DNA of 64,000 nucleotides from Paracoccaceae bacterium (GCA_033344815.1 JAWPMR010000001.1:1164136-1228135), one strand, 5' to 3'; shown: positions 1 through 9,307, counted from the stretch's first letter. Notes: generated by a model from the letters alone, not told the origin. A program made the numbers and translations.

Positions 1-1
1 C

Positions 2-205
2 CCGTCGATCTTTGGCGGCGCAATTATCACCGAGACCCTGTTCAAGGTGAACGGCATTGGGCAATTGCTGCTGACCGCGCTGTTTGCCAATGATCTGCCA
101 ATGGTGATGACCCTCACATTCATTTTTGCGATCCTGATCGTGTTTTTCAACCTGATCGCCGACGTGCTCTACGGCATCCTTGATCCGAGGATCCGCTATG
201 ACTGA
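2..205 (+). CDS. ABC transporter permease, DppB/OppB type (3' end only)
   Basis: Open frame from the window edge to TGA at 203-205; only the last 67 residues are present. They contain a final hydrophobic helix and end in the LDPRIR tail typical of the inner-membrane permeases of peptide/nickel ABC importers (DppB/OppB family). The last codons overlap the ATG of the next permease gene by 8 nt, so the two are translationally coupled and should form one heterodimeric channel. The binding protein and ATPases would have to lie upstream, because nothing downstream belongs to the transporter. Substrate cannot be told from this fragment. Confidence 0.85.
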   Translation, partial: PSIFGGAIITETLFKVNGIGQLLLTALFANDLPMVMTLTFIFAILIVFFNLIADVLYGILDPRIRYD

Positions 206-1184
206 CCCCGCAACACCCCTGTCGGATGACCAGCTCTATGGTGCTCTCAAAGACAAAGAGCCGCCCAAAGAGCCGCGCAGTCAGTGGAAAGATGTCTGGG
301 ATCAGTTCCGCAAACACAAGGGCGCGCTCTTTGGCGGCGGTTTCCTTCTCTTTATTACCCTCGCCGTTCTGATCGGCCCCTTGGTCTGGAATGTCGATCC
401 CAAGGCGCTGGACATCCGCAACAAGGACATGCGCCCGCTCTATACATTGCTTTGGGACGGGGATGCGCGCACCAGCTGGGCCAAACCACTCGGCTCGGAC
501 AATCTGGGCCGCGACATTCTGGCGACCCTGATCGCGGGTGGGCGTGCCTCCATGGCCGTTGGGTGGACCGCCATGATCCTGGCACTGTTGATCGGGACGG
601 CGGTTGGCGTGTGCTCGGGCTATTTCAAACGACTTGATGGCGCTTTGATGCGCTTGACGGATCTGTTCCTGTCCCTGCCGATCCTGCCGTTACTGTTGGT
701 CGCCGTGACCCTTTTCCGCCAACCCCTGCGCGCTGGTTTCGGCCCCGAAACGGGTATGTTCATCCTTATCGTGGGGGTCATCGGCATCACCTCCTGGATG
801 CAAACGGCGCGCATTGTGCGCGGTGAAATTCTCGCTCTCAAGGAGCGTGAGTTCATTCTTGCGGCGCGCTCCATTGGCACGAAACCCTTCGCCATCATTC
901 GACGGCATCTGCTGCCAAATGTTGTCTCACCCATCATGGTGTCTGCAACTTTGGGTCTGGCTACGGCGATTATCACGGAAAGCGCCCTCAGCTTTCTGGG
1001 TGTCGGTTTCCCGTCCGACTTCCCGACGTGGGGCAAGCTTCTGTCTGATGCTGTTCCGCGCATGGAAGAATTTCCCGAGCGCGTCGTGCTGCCGGGCATC
1101 TTGATATCCCTGACGGTGCTATCAGTGAATTACCTGGGTGATGGGCTAAGAGACGCGCTTGATCCTCGGATTCGAGGTCGCTGA
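198..1184 (+). CDS. ABC transporter permease, DppC/OppC type
   Basis: 328-residue inner-membrane permease, partner of the preceding gene. A cytoplasmic N-terminus of about 40 residues precedes the first membrane helix. The motif PLGSDNLGRDIL follows (about residues 96-107), as is usual in DppC/OppC proteins. The EAA-type loop that contacts the ATPase (AARSIGTKPFAIIRRHLLPN) is clear at about 217-236. The C-terminus repeats the LDPRIR tail of the partner. ATG 198 was chosen because it overlaps the upstream stop; a TTG at 180 is in frame but less likely. The gene appears to be the last of its operon. Transport of peptides, nickel or opines is possible, and the substrate is not deducible here. 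Confidence 0.9.
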   Translation: MTDPATPLSDDQLYGALKDKEPPKEPRSQWKDVWDQFRKHKGALFGGGFLLFITLAVLIGPLVWNVDPKALDIRNKDMRPLYTLLWDGDARTSWAKPLGSDNLGRDILATLIAGGRASMAVGWTAMILALLIGTAVGVCSGYFKRLDGALMRLTDLFLSLPILPLLLVAVTLFRQPLRAGFGPETGMFILIVGVIGITSWMQTARIVRGEILALKEREFILAARSIGTKPFAIIRRHLLPNVVSPIMVSATLGLATAIITESALSFLGVGFPSDFPTWGKLLSDAVPRMEEFPERVVLPGILISLTVLSVNYLGDGLRDALDPRIRGR

Positions 1185-1329
1185 CAAAGGGGAAAACTCT
1201 ATCTGCCGAACCCTAATGCCCTTTGAACCTGATGCATGACCAGGGACGGTGGGCGGGGCGTCTTTGGCGCAGCACAAAGAGCGCCGAACCGCTGTCTCCA
1301 TGATATCAGCACCGGGTGCCGGATCGCAG

Positions 1330-1344
1330 GTTTGCAGTGCAAAC
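1330..1344. repeat. 15-bp perfect palindrome (GTTTGCA-G-TGCAAAC)
   Basis: Two perfect 7-bp arms around one central base, in the 200-bp gap between the convergent permease and DUF3422 genes. A perfect DnaA-box sequence TTATCCACA lies 5 bp further on (1349-1357). There is no T-run, so it is not an obvious terminator. A regulator site without an obvious target gene, or chance, are both possible. Confidence 0.35.
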
Positions 1345-1386
1345 CCACTTATCCACAGGGCTCCGTTTTTCTGTGAAAAAGCCGAG

Positions 1387-2667
1387 CTACTCCACTTTTT
1401 TCCTTAACTGTCGCACCATCCACCACACAAACAAAACAACCGGCAATGTGGCGAAAGCCGTCAGCATACCCTTGCTCAGACCCGTCGCCTCGGCCAGCGG
1501 ATAGAGCAGATATCCCACCAATGACACTGCGTAATAACTAATCGCCACCACCGACAGACCTTCAACCGTGCGCTGCAGACGCAATTGCAAATCAGAGCGT
1601 CGATCCATGCTTTCCAACAAGGACTGGTTCTGCGCAGATCGCTCCACATCCACCCGTGTACGCAACAAATTGGAAGCTCGAATCGACCGGCTGGACATCG
1701 CTTCCAATCGACGCTCCGCGGAATTCACAGTGCGCATCGCGGGCGCGTAACGACGCATCATGAACTCTGCGAAATGCTGCCGCCCCTGGTACCGGCCCTC
1801 GCGCAACGCCTCAATCCGCTGATTGACCAAAGCCTCATAAGCCCCCGTAGCCCCAAATCGAAACGAGGATTGCGCCGCCAGCGTCTCTAATTCGGCCGAA
1901 ATCGCCAGCAGATTGTGCAAGGTCCATTCCGCAGGCGCATCCTCATCGGACATATCGCTCATCAGTCCGGTCAACTTGCTATCGAGGTCGTTCAATTTGG
2001 GTTGCAACGCGCGCGCGCGGGCAAATCCCAGCATCGACATTGTTTTGTAGGTTTCAATCTCGCACAACCGCTGCACGATGCGCCCGATACGACGGGTGCC
2101 GGTTTCTGGTCTGGCAAATATGGCAAATCGCAAATGCCCGTTGATATCAATCCTGAAATCACCGGCCACGATAGCCTCTTGATCAAGCACTTCAGACGCG
2201 GCCAGGCTTTCCGTCACAAACCAATCGTCGAGCTTTTGGTTGATATTGTCGTTCTGCGGTATCACATCGACGTTCAACAAGACGGATGTAATCCGCTGGC
2301 CCGGCGCGGCTTCAAGCCAGTCAGCGGGAAAAACATCGAATTGCGCGGGGTCAAAGGCACGCTCAACAGGTCCTTCATGAAAAGCCGTATAAGTCACGAA
2401 CTCGGTATGCTGCTCCCACTTCAACCAATACTTACCGATCTGACCGTAATAATGCGTGGCATTCGGTTGTGGATGCGCGGCTCCGTGACGGTCCAGCAGC
2501 GCGGTCAGATGTGCCAAATCATCACCGCGGTCGCGACTGACCGCATCATTCGGCTGTTTGATTGCGATGTAGACAGCCGAACAGGGCGCGCTCATGGAAG
2601 GAAATGGGCGCGCGTGTAACTCGTTGGCGAGTTTATACCGTAAGGGATGGTCTGTGATGGGCGACAT
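1387..2667 (-). CDS. DUF3422 family membrane-anchored protein
   Basis: 426 residues. The N-terminus (DHPLRYKLANELHARPFP) is the hallmark of the DUF3422 family, which is common in alpha- and betaproteobacteria and has no established function. The body is soluble with probable coiled-coil character around residues 230-370. Two hydrophobic segments at the C-terminus end in a basic tail, so it is probably a tail-anchored inner-membrane protein. ATG 2667 is preceded by a GGAG ribosome site; an in-frame codon 36 nt upstream lacks one. It is transcribed alone, convergent with the ABC permease. Function is unknown. Confidence 0.85.
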   Translation of the reverse strand: MSPITDHPLRYKLANELHARPFPSMSAPCSAVYIAIKQPNDAVSRDRGDDLAHLTALLDRHGAAHPQPNATHYYGQIGKYWLKWEQHTEFVTYTAFHEGPVERAFDPAQFDVFPADWLEAAPGQRITSVLLNVDVIPQNDNINQKLDDWFVTESLAASEVLDQEAIVAGDFRIDINGHLRFAIFARPETGTRRIGRIVQRLCEIETYKTMSMLGFARARALQPKLNDLDSKLTGLMSDMSDEDAPAEWTLHNLLAISAELETLAAQSSFRFGATGAYEALVNQRIEALREGRYQGRQHFAEFMMRRYAPAMRTVNSAERRLEAMSSRSIRASNLLRTRVDVERSAQNQSLLESMDRRSDLQLRLQRTVEGLSVVAISYYAVSLVGYLLYPLAEATGLSKGMLTAFATLPVVLFVWWMVRQLRKKVE

Positions 2668-2992
2668 GCCGCTACTCCGCGTAATTGAGGAAAGAAATAA
2701 CAAAAATTTTCACAATGTCAAATTTTTATATGTTTTCAATACGTTAAGAGAGTGCAATTGTATACCGTTGGTGGATTTCTCATCGCTTAGGGATCGTTTC
2801 AGACAGTGACGGTCTTTAAAAGACACTTGCGGCCTTACTGCGTTCCACCTCGCAACACGTTGAAAAAATTGCCGTAATGCCTGCGACACACCTTGTTTTC
2901 CGCGCGGTTATCTTTCCATCAATGTGGGTCTACGCAAAAAAGGACAAACCTTCTGTATGTAGATCTGCCCAGTATTTGAGCGGTCAGGCGCA
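2668..2992. other. gene-free stretch upstream of the DUF3422 gene
   Basis: About 325 bp with no credible coding frame. The first 100 bp next to the DUF3422 start are AT-rich and should hold its promoter. I saw no RNA gene here. It ends at the pntB terminator. Confidence 0.6.
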
Positions 2993-3033
2993 ATAAAAAG
3001 CGCCGGTCCCTGAGGACGGCGCTTTCTTTCTTT
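2993..3033 (-). terminator. bidirectional Rho-independent terminator after pntB
   Basis: GC-rich stem of about 10 bp with one bulged base and a 4-nt loop (arms at about 2999-3009 and 3014-3023). It has a T-rich tail on both strands: TTTCTTTCTTT on plus and TTTTTATTG on minus. It lies 50 bp past the pntB stop and should end the pntAB transcript. Confidence 0.85.
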
Positions 3034-3082
3034 ACTCAAAAACACGCAACATGATCCGTGTCAGAACCACGCAACCTGTGCG

Positions 3083-4579
3083 TCAGTCAATCATCGGCAG
3101 CAGCTTGTCTAGGCTCGCCTTGGCATCGCCGTAGAACATCCGCGTGTTGTCCTTAAAGAACAACGGATTTTCGATACCCGAATAGCCCGTGCCCTGCCCG
3201 CGTTTGGAAACAAACACCTGCTTGGCCTTCCAGCACTCCAAAACCGGCATCCCGGCAATTGGCGAGTTCGGATCATCCTGTGCAGCCGGGTTCACAATGT
3301 CATTGGAGCCGATCACGATGGCCACATCCGTATCCGGAAAGTCCTCGTTGATCTCGTCCATTTCCATCACGATGTCATAAGGTACCTTAGCCTCGGCCAG
3401 CAGAACATTCATGTGACCGGGCAAACGCCCCGCTACAGGATGGATCGCGAAACGAACATTCTTGCCCTGCGCACGCAGCTTGCGCACCAGTTCCGCCACA
3501 CCTTGCTGGGCCTGTGCCACGGCCATCCCGTAGCCCGGAATGATGATAACGCTGTCCGCTTCATTCAGCGCGGTCGCGACCCCGTCTGCCTCTATGGCGA
3601 TCTGTTCACCCTCAACGGCCATCTGCTCTCCCGCCGGGCCACCAAAGCCGCCGAGGATAACGGAAATGAACGAACGATTCATCGCCTTACACATGATGTA
3701 GCTCAGGATCGCACCAGAGGAGCCGACCAGCGCACCAACCACGATCAGCAGATCGTTGCCCAGCGAGAAACCAATCGCCGCCGCAGCCCAGCCGGAATAG
3801 CTGTTCAGCATGGAAACAACGACCGGCATGTCCGCGCCGCCAATGCCCATGATCAGGTGATACCCGATAAACAGCGCAAGCAACGTCAGCAGAACCAAGG
3901 TCCAGCTGCCCGAGCCCCCCAGATACATGATGGTGAACACAAGCGACAAGCCAGCCGCCCCGGCATTCAACAAATGTCCGCCGGGCAGTTTCGTGGCGGA
4001 ACTGTCCACCTTGCCCGCCAATTTGCCATAGGCAATAACCGAACCCGTGAATGTCACAGCGCCAATCCAGATGCCCAGAACAAGCTCAACCTTAAGGATG
4101 TTGATCTCGACAGTAGTTTTCTTGGCAATCAACTGTCCGAAAGAGGACAGGCCGTCATAGATCTCTTTGGGCAAACCAATGGCAGTATACCCATCCGCCC
4201 CCACAGCACCCAACGTCAGCGCGTTTTCGACAAACAGCGCCTCCATGTTGTTGATCATGATGTCAGCGTTAAAGCCCACAAAGACCGCCGCCAGACCAAC
4301 GAGGCTGTGCATGATAGCCACTAGCTCGGGCATCTGCGTCATTTGGACTTTGGTCGCCAGTTGGTATCCAACGGCCGCGCCCAGAGCGATCAGAACGATT
4401 GAGACGATGCCCAAGCCCTGACCCGGTCCGATCAGGGTGGCGACGACGGCGATGGCCATGCCGACGATCCCGTACCAGACCGCGCGCTTGGCGCTTTCCT
4501 GACCGCTGAGACCTCCAAGGCTGAGGATGAAAAGAACAGCCGCAACCGCATAGGCTGCAATAGTAAATCCGAATTCCAT
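3083..4579 (-). CDS. pntB: NAD(P) transhydrogenase subunit beta
   Basis: 498 residues. Beta subunit of the proton-translocating transhydrogenase, which couples proton re-entry to hydride transfer from NADH to NADP+. The first ~290 residues are a membrane domain of about nine helices. It includes the MHSLVG segment at about residue 89, where the proton-path histidine of this family sits. The C-terminal ~180 residues form the NADP(H)-binding domain III, with [29 protein letters not shown] and [10 protein letters not shown] motifs. It starts 12 nt after pntA and the two form an operon ending at the terminator at 2993-3033. Confidence 0.97.
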   Translation of the reverse strand: MEFGFTIAAYAVAAVLFILSLGGLSGQESAKRAVWYGIVGMAIAVVATLIGPGQGLGIVSIVLIALGAAVGYQLATKVQMTQMPELVAIMHSLVGLAAVFVGFNADIMINNMEALFVENALTLGAVGADGYTAIGLPKEIYDGLSSFGQLIAKKTTVEINILKVELVLGIWIGAVTFTGSVIAYGKLAGKVDSSATKLPGGHLLNAGAAGLSLVFTIMYLGGSGSWTLVLLTLLALFIGYHLIMGIGGADMPVVVSMLNSYSGWAAAAIGFSLGNDLLIVVGALVGSSGAILSYIMCKAMNRSFISVILGGFGGPAGEQMAVEGEQIAIEADGVATALNEADSVIIIPGYGMAVAQAQQGVAELVRKLRAQGKNVRFAIHPVAGRLPGHMNVLLAEAKVPYDIVMEMDEINEDFPDTDVAIVIGSNDIVNPAAQDDPNSPIAGMPVLECWKAKQVFVSKRGQGTGYSGIENPLFFKDNTRMFYGDAKASLDKLLPMID

Positions 4580-4591
4580 CTATCTGTCCCC

Positions 4592-6166
4592 TTACGATTT
4601 CTGGAACATGGCGAGCATGCGCCGTGTCACAAGAAAGCCGCCAAAAATATTGATCGAGGCCATAAAGACCGCCAACGCCGCGAGCAGCGTTATCAACAGC
4701 GAACTTGACCCAATCTGAATAAGCGCACCCAGAATGATGATCGACGAAATCGCATTCGTGACCGCCATCAGTGGCGTATGCAGCGAGTGCGCCACGTTCC
4801 AGATGACCTGAAACCCGATGAAGACGGACAGGATAAAAACGATGAAATGCTGCATGAAGCTGGCAGGCGCCACAAGCCCAACGGCCAGGAGCAAACCACC
4901 TCCGATCGCCAGCAGACCGATCTGATTGCGGGTCTGTTCCTTGAAGGCGGCGTTTTCAAGCTCGCGCTTTTCTTCTGGTGTCAGTTCCTTGACGGCAGCT
5001 TTCTTGGGTGCCGCCGCAATCGCTGCAACCTTGGGAGGTGGCGGCGGGAATGTGACCTCTTTGGCATGGGCGATGGTGGCACCACGGATCACGTCATCTT
5101 CCATATTATGATTGATCACACCATCTTTCTCCGGTGTGAGATCGGTCATCATGTGGCGAATGTTTGTCGAATAGAGCGTCGAGGCCTGCGCCGCCATCCG
5201 GCTTGGGAAATCCGTGTAGCCGATGATGGTAACACCATTGTCTGTCACGATTTTTTCATCCATGACCGTCAGTTTGCAGTTGCCGCCTTTCTCAGCGGCC
5301 AGATCGACGATGACCGAACCTGGCTTCATGGAATCAACCATGTCCTTGGTCCAAAGCTCCGGCGCTTCGCGGTTCGGGATCAGTGCAGTACAGATCACGA
5401 TGTCCATGTCTGGCGCCAGTTCGCGGAACTTGGCGAGCTGTGCTGCGGTGAACTCCGGGCTGGAGACGGCTGCATATCCACCTGTGGCGGAGCCGTCCTG
5501 CTGTTCCTCGTCAAAATCAAGGAACACGAATTCCGCGCCCATGGATTCAACCTGTTCCGCAACCTCAGGGCGCACGTCAAAGGCATAGGTGATCGCGCCG
5601 AGGGAGGTGGATGTCCCAATCGCGGCCAGACCGGCAACCCCGGCCCCTACAACCAGAACCTTCGCCGGGGGCACTTTGCCCGCCGCTGTCACCTGGCCTG
5701 TGAAAAAGCGGCCAAAGTTGTTGCCTGCTTCAATGACCGCGCGATAACCCGCGATATTGGCCATAGAGGACAACGCATCCATTTTCTGAGCGCGGCTGAT
5801 GCGGGGCACCATATCCATCGCAATCACGGTGGAGCCTTTCTTGGCAGCCGCTTCCATGAGATCGGTATTGCCCGCAGGATTGAAAAAGGAGATCAGTGTC
5901 TGACCATCGCGCAGACGTTTGACTTCGGCATCAGAGGGTGCCCGCACCTTGGCAACGACATCGGCGGCCTTCCACAAGGCCGCGGTGGTTTTGGCAACCG
6001 TTACGCCTGCGTCTTTGTAATCCGCATCCGAAAACCCAGCGGCCGCGCCGGCCCCGGTCTCAACAACACAGTCATGCCCCAGTTTTTGCAAATCCCTAGC
6101 CGAAGCGGGCGTCATTGCGACCCGTGCTTCACCGTCAAACGTTTCTTTTGGCGTCCCGATCTTCAA
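4592..6166 (-). CDS. pntA: NAD(P) transhydrogenase subunit alpha
   Basis: Alpha subunit, 524 residues from the start chosen here. The soluble N-terminal part is the NAD(H)-binding domain I, with KIGTPKE at the extreme N-terminus, the RISRAQKMDALSS loop, and the dinucleotide fold GAGVAGLAAIG. The last ~110 residues are membrane helices of domain II. Both parts are fused in one chain, not split into two genes. The family normally begins with MKIGTPKE. Here that start is TTG at 6164-6166, with GGGGGAG six bases upstream. An in-frame GTG at 6226 would add 20 atypical residues. A LacI-type palindrome lies about 100 bp upstream. Confidence 0.95.
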   Translation of the reverse strand: MKIGTPKETFDGEARVAMTPASARDLQKLGHDCVVETGAGAAAGFSDADYKDAGVTVAKTTAALWKAADVVAKVRAPSDAEVKRLRDGQTLISFFNPAGNTDLMEAAAKKGSTVIAMDMVPRISRAQKMDALSSMANIAGYRAVIEAGNNFGRFFTGQVTAAGKVPPAKVLVVGAGVAGLAAIGTSTSLGAITYAFDVRPEVAEQVESMGAEFVFLDFDEEQQDGSATGGYAAVSSPEFTAAQLAKFRELAPDMDIVICTALIPNREAPELWTKDMVDSMKPGSVIVDLAAEKGGNCKLTVMDEKIVTDNGVTIIGYTDFPSRMAAQASTLYSTNIRHMMTDLTPEKDGVINHNMEDDVIRGATIAHAKEVTFPPPPPKVAAIAAAPKKAAVKELTPEEKRELENAAFKEQTRNQIGLLAIGGGLLLAVGLVAPASFMQHFIVFILSVFIGFQVIWNVAHSLHTPLMAVTNAISSIIILGALIQIGSSSLLITLLAALAVFMASINIFGGFLVTRRMLAMFQKS

Positions 6167-6265
6167 TTTAAGCTCCCCCGTTTGGTCCTTTTTGCGCAAG
6201 ATGGTGCGCAGAACTGGCTTGTCCACTACCGTCTACAAGCACAAGGTACAAGCGCAGGAAAAAAT

Positions 6266-6277
6266 GTGAGCGCTCAC
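6266..6277. promoter_or_regulatory. LacI-family-like operator palindrome upstream of pntA
   Basis: Perfect 12-bp palindrome GTGAGCGCTCAC between the pntA start and the stop of the upstream methyltransferase gene. It matches the core of the symmetric operators bound by LacI-family repressors, including the ideal lac operator. No LacI-family gene is in the window. Its place suggests control of pntAB. If the GTG at 6226 were the pntA start, the site would lie only 40 bp upstream. Confidence 0.5.
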
Positions 6278-6290
6278 GGTTGCACAGAAC

Positions 6291-6740
6291 TCACACCCAT
6301 CTGCGTGTTTTCTGGGCGTATCGTGCAAACTCGGTGCGGAATTCCCGGCGCATACGGTTTTCTTCGGGGATGATGAAACGTCTTTCTAAAACCCAAACCA
6401 ACACAGGCACCAAAATCAGCGCCAAGATGGCATCCCACCACAAACACAGGCCTGCAAAGATCAATACATCCGCAAGATAAATCGGGTTCCGGGTACGTTT
6501 GAAGACACCTGATTGTATCAGATTTTCCGGGGTTTCATGCGGAATGATCGTCGTTTTGTGGCGTCTAAATTCCATCACGGCCAGAAGCGTCAAAACGATA
6601 CCTGCCCCAACGAGCAATCCCGCCAGCAACGACGTCACCGGATGGTCGAGGCTGAGATTTAACGGATACGCCTTCGCCTGGACCCAGGCGATCGTCGCAA
6701 ACAAAATCAACCAAACCGGGGGCATATCCAGCCACTTCAC
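6291..6740 (-). CDS. isoprenylcysteine/phospholipid methyltransferase-family membrane protein
   Basis: 149 residues with about four membrane helices. The motif RNPIYLADVLIFAG at mid-length and the E-x-R-containing C-terminus with FARYAQKTRRWV fit the ICMT/PEMT-like family of small membrane SAM-dependent methyltransferases. The substrate in bacteria is generally unknown. Its ATG overlaps the stop of the VOC gene (ATGA at 6737-6740), so the two are coupled. Confidence 0.8.
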   Translation of the reverse strand: MKWLDMPPVWLILFATIAWVQAKAYPLNLSLDHPVTSLLAGLLVGAGIVLTLLAVMEFRRHKTTIIPHETPENLIQSGVFKRTRNPIYLADVLIFAGLCLWWDAILALILVPVLVWVLERRFIIPEENRMRREFRTEFARYAQKTRRWV

Positions 6741-7117
6741 AAAGCACCAGAGGGGTCTTTTGGTTGCCAGAGTTGAATAGGATTGCCCTCAGGATCGACC
6801 AGACGTGCGAAGAAACCATTTGGATAGGTTTCGCCATCAACTTCGACCTTGATGCCCGCGGCTTCCAGTTGTGCCACCATTGCCTCCAGATCATCCACTC
6901 GAAAGTTGATCATCCAGCTTTTGGAAAAATCCCCGAAGTAAGCGCTGTCCTGGGTGAATGGTGCAAAAACCGTTGATCCACTGGCTTGTTGCCACACCTG
7001 CGCGTCGTAACTGTTAGGAACTTCGTCAATACCGAAGTGTTCGGAATACCACGCCGACAACTTCTTTGGCTCATGTGATCTGAAAAAGAAGCCGCCAATG
7101 CCTGTCACTTTCTGCAT
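6737..7117 (-). CDS. VOC (glyoxalase/bleomycin-resistance fold) family protein
   Basis: 126 residues with the vicinal-oxygen-chelate fold pattern: an N-terminal FFFRSHEPKKLSAWYSEHFG segment and a C-terminal FFARLVDPEGNPIQLWQP segment. These proteins bind a metal and act as dioxygenases, isomerases or resistance proteins; the substrate is not evident. ATG 7117 has AGGAGTG five to six bases upstream and was preferred over an in-frame start at 7159. It is first in a two-gene operon. The IS1595-like element begins only 46 bp upstream of the start, so the original promoter may have been displaced. Confidence 0.8.
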   Translation of the reverse strand: MQKVTGIGGFFFRSHEPKKLSAWYSEHFGIDEVPNSYDAQVWQQASGSTVFAPFTQDSAYFGDFSKSWMINFRVDDLEAMVAQLEAAGIKVEVDGETYPNGFFARLVDPEGNPIQLWQPKDPSGAL

Positions 7118-7163
7118 GATAACACTCCTATGTTGCACCGGTAAGTTTACCAATGACAATTTG

Positions 7164-7186
7164 GGGACCTATACACTGAACTAGCC
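7164..7186 (+). repeat. left terminal inverted repeat of the IS1595-like element
   Basis: Begins GGGACCTATACAC and ends AACTAGCC. It pairs with 9200-9222 at 20 of 23 positions. Just inside, CTAGCCAAAT (7181-7190) is repeated in inverted form at 7212-7221, which may be the transposase promoter/operator hairpin. Confidence 0.85.
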
Positions 7187-7248
7187 AAATATCTATTGGC
7201 GAGATTGACTAATTTGGCTAGCTCAATCCCAAAAACAGAGACTGGCCC

Positions 7249-8190
7249 ATGTCAGAGACACCTAGCACATTTGAGTTCTTCCAGGAATTCCCAAATGAGC
7301 AATCTGCGCGGAAGTTTTTGAGGCACGCCGTTGGGGTAATGCGCCTGTTTGCGACCACTGCGGTTCCGGTCATGTGTCCGAGCGCAAAGATCACAAGCCT
7401 ATGGCATACCGCTGCATATCTTGCCGTAAGTATTTCAGCGTTCGCACTGGCACAGTTCTTTCCGTAAGCCGCCAATCACTGCAAAAATGGTTGTTGGTTA
7501 TCCACATGCTTACCAGCGCGCGCAAGGGCATCCCAAGCACTCAGATGGCCCGCGAATTGGGCGTCACTCAGAAAACAGCATGGTTCCTTGCGCAGCGTCT
7601 CCGCGAAATGTGGCACAAGGATCAAGATGGTAGCGACATGGGTGAGCATACTCAGGTTGATGAAGCCTATATAGACAGCAAAGAAAGCAACAAGCACGCT
7701 GATAAGAAACTTCCTGCTGGCCGTGGCGCGGTAGGCAAGATTGCCGTTGTCGGGATGCGTGACCAGCACGACCAAGTTCGCGTAAAGCCTGTTGCTAGCA
7801 CAAGCGCCGCGTCTCTGGTGGGCTTTATCGACAACAATGTCCTAGAAGGCGGCACGGTCGTTACCGACGAGTTCTGCTCGTGCAAGGGTCTTGCGGCGCA
7901 GGGATATATGCACAAGACAGTCCGTCAGTCAGTTGGCGAGTATGCGCGCGATATGGCGTACACCAACGGCATTGAAAGCTTCTGGGCGCTGCTAAAACGC
8001 GGTCACTACGGCGTTTATTACCACATGAGCGTCAAGCACTTGCATCGCTAGGTAAACGAGTTCTCATTCCGCCATGACACTTCGGCGGTCTGGAACAATG
8101 GATTTCATCGAAATGATGATTGATCGCATGGTCGAAAAGCCTCTGACCTACAAGGAATTGATTAATGGCTCAGAAGTCCGAAACTATTGA
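7249..8190 (+). pseudogene. IS1595-family transposase (frameshifted)
   Basis: Reading through three frames gives a recognisable IS1595/ISXO2-type transposase. It has the N-terminal FEFFQEFPNEQSARKFL start, a zinc ribbon with CDHCGSGH and CISCRKYF, then the DDE core with QVDEAY, VVTDEF and TNGIESFWALLKRGHYGVYYHMSVKHLHR. Lesions: one base missing near 7320, so the ATG frame leaves the transposase frame; a TAG at 8049-8051 where the family has tyrosine; and a further shift near 8095, after which the C-terminus (MVEKPLTYKELIN) is read in another frame. It cannot make active enzyme. The P63C start at 8165 overlaps its end. Confidence 0.9.
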
Positions 8191-9150
8191 ACCTATTTCC
8201 GACGGTTCGTTTGTCGACGTTGTTGACGCTGTCTTTAGAGGGCAAAGCAGGCCGCGCCCAAAATCCGCGAAAAGCACTCATGAAGGAATACTTCCTCTGG
8301 GCAACATTGATCTCAATGTCGCCGTATTGGAGGACGGTGCAAGAGTCATAAATCAGTCAGCAGTTTTTAAGGCGTTTGGCCATACAAAAAGAGGTCGTGC
8401 GGCAAATGAAATGCGCGTGCCCAATAGGCCTGCGTTTTTGGGTGCAAACAACCTACAACCTATATAAATAAGGACTTAGAGGAGGTGCTCAATATCATCC
8501 CTTATGAAGACTTAAGCGGCTCAGGTGTTGAAGGATATAACACTCTAATCCTTCCTAGGATTTGTCGTGTGTACCTAGACGCCCGCTAAGACGGGAAGCT
8601 ATTGAAGCAACAAGCCCCACTCGCTAGAGCAAGCGAAGTATTGCTACCTGCTCTGGCTGACATCGGCATCACGGCCCTCGTAGATGAGGCTACTTGGTAT
8701 CAGTATGACGGAAATACAGACGCACTCAGACTGCTTCTTTCAAGATACATTGAAGAGGGCCTACAGCGATGGTTGAGAACCTTGCCTGATGATGTCTTTA
8801 AGGAATTAGCAAGACTGTACGGAAACGAAAGTAAGAAATCCCAAAAACGTCCTCAGTACTATGGGCACTTCATTAACAGACACATTTTCGATCCGATTGA
8901 AAGCGGCTTCGTCAAAAACAAGTCGAACGGGTGAATATTGACAACGATGGAAAGCGCAAGGCCCACTTTAACTAGTGGCTCGCTGAGGAAGACCGGACAA
9001 TACTCGTTCACCAAATTTGACGCGTTCAAGGCTTAGTGGAAATGTACTCCAGTATTGAAAATTTAAGAACGCGGCTGATAAGCAAAAGAAGGTGTCAATT
9101 GCGCCTGGTCTCTTTGACAACATGAACGACCCTATGCCATGCCGCTAAGC
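8165..9150 (+). pseudogene. P63C-domain passenger gene (degenerate)
   Basis: Conceptual translation across frames matches the P63C-domain family. Recognisable blocks are VAVLEDGARVINQSAVFKAFG and RPAFLGANNLQPI, then PRICRVYLDAR, LPALADIGITALVDEATWYQ, KRPQYYGHFINRHIF and KAHFN-stop-WLAEED. Stops or shifts occur at 8465 (TAA), 8587 (TAA), 8932 (TGA) and beyond. The ATG at 8165 overlaps the transposase C-terminus, so the two were probably coupled. P63C proteins are of unknown function and commonly associated with mobile elements. The 3' boundary is approximate because the last 200 bp are heavily eroded. Confidence 0.75.
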
Positions 9151-9199
9151 TCGATGCTGCCCGTGAGTTTTTTTGGATGCTCACCACCGTTTGCCCTAC

Positions 9200-9222
9200 G
9201 GCTAGTTACGTGTATCGGTCCC
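9200..9222 (-). repeat. right terminal inverted repeat of the IS1595-like element
   Basis: Ends GGTCCC and starts GGCTAGTT. It is the inverted partner of 7164-7186, with three mismatches, and is followed directly by the target-duplication copy ATAATTTG. Confidence 0.85.
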
Positions 9223-9307
9223 ATAATTTGGATAAACAATCACGGACGATCACTTGCACCTTGCCGCCCTGCGTTTAAGCTATTCTTGGAACGAATGGAG
9301 GAAAACC

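Larger units (their letters stand above)
7164..9222. mobile_element. decayed IS1595-family element with P63C passenger gene
   Basis: A 2059-bp element bounded by 23-bp terminal inverted repeats (7164-7186 and 9200-9222) that match at 20 of 23 positions. It is flanked by an 8-bp target duplication with one mismatch: ACAATTTG at 7156-7163 and ATAATTTG at 9223-9230. Eight-bp duplications are usual for the IS1595 family. It carries a transposase remnant and, overlapping its end, a P63C-domain gene remnant, both inactivated by frameshifts and stops. Passenger genes are known in some IS1595-family elements. The decay and the mismatch suggest an old insertion. Confidence 0.85.

Noticed and set aside
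1349-1357. DnaA box as evidence of a replication origin
   Set aside because: Only one box; no cluster, AT-rich unwinding region, dnaA or hemE/parAB nearby.
4778-6373. 531-residue plus-strand frame antisense to pntA
   Set aside because: His/Arg/Cys-rich antisense shadow of a highly conserved gene; no family resemblance.
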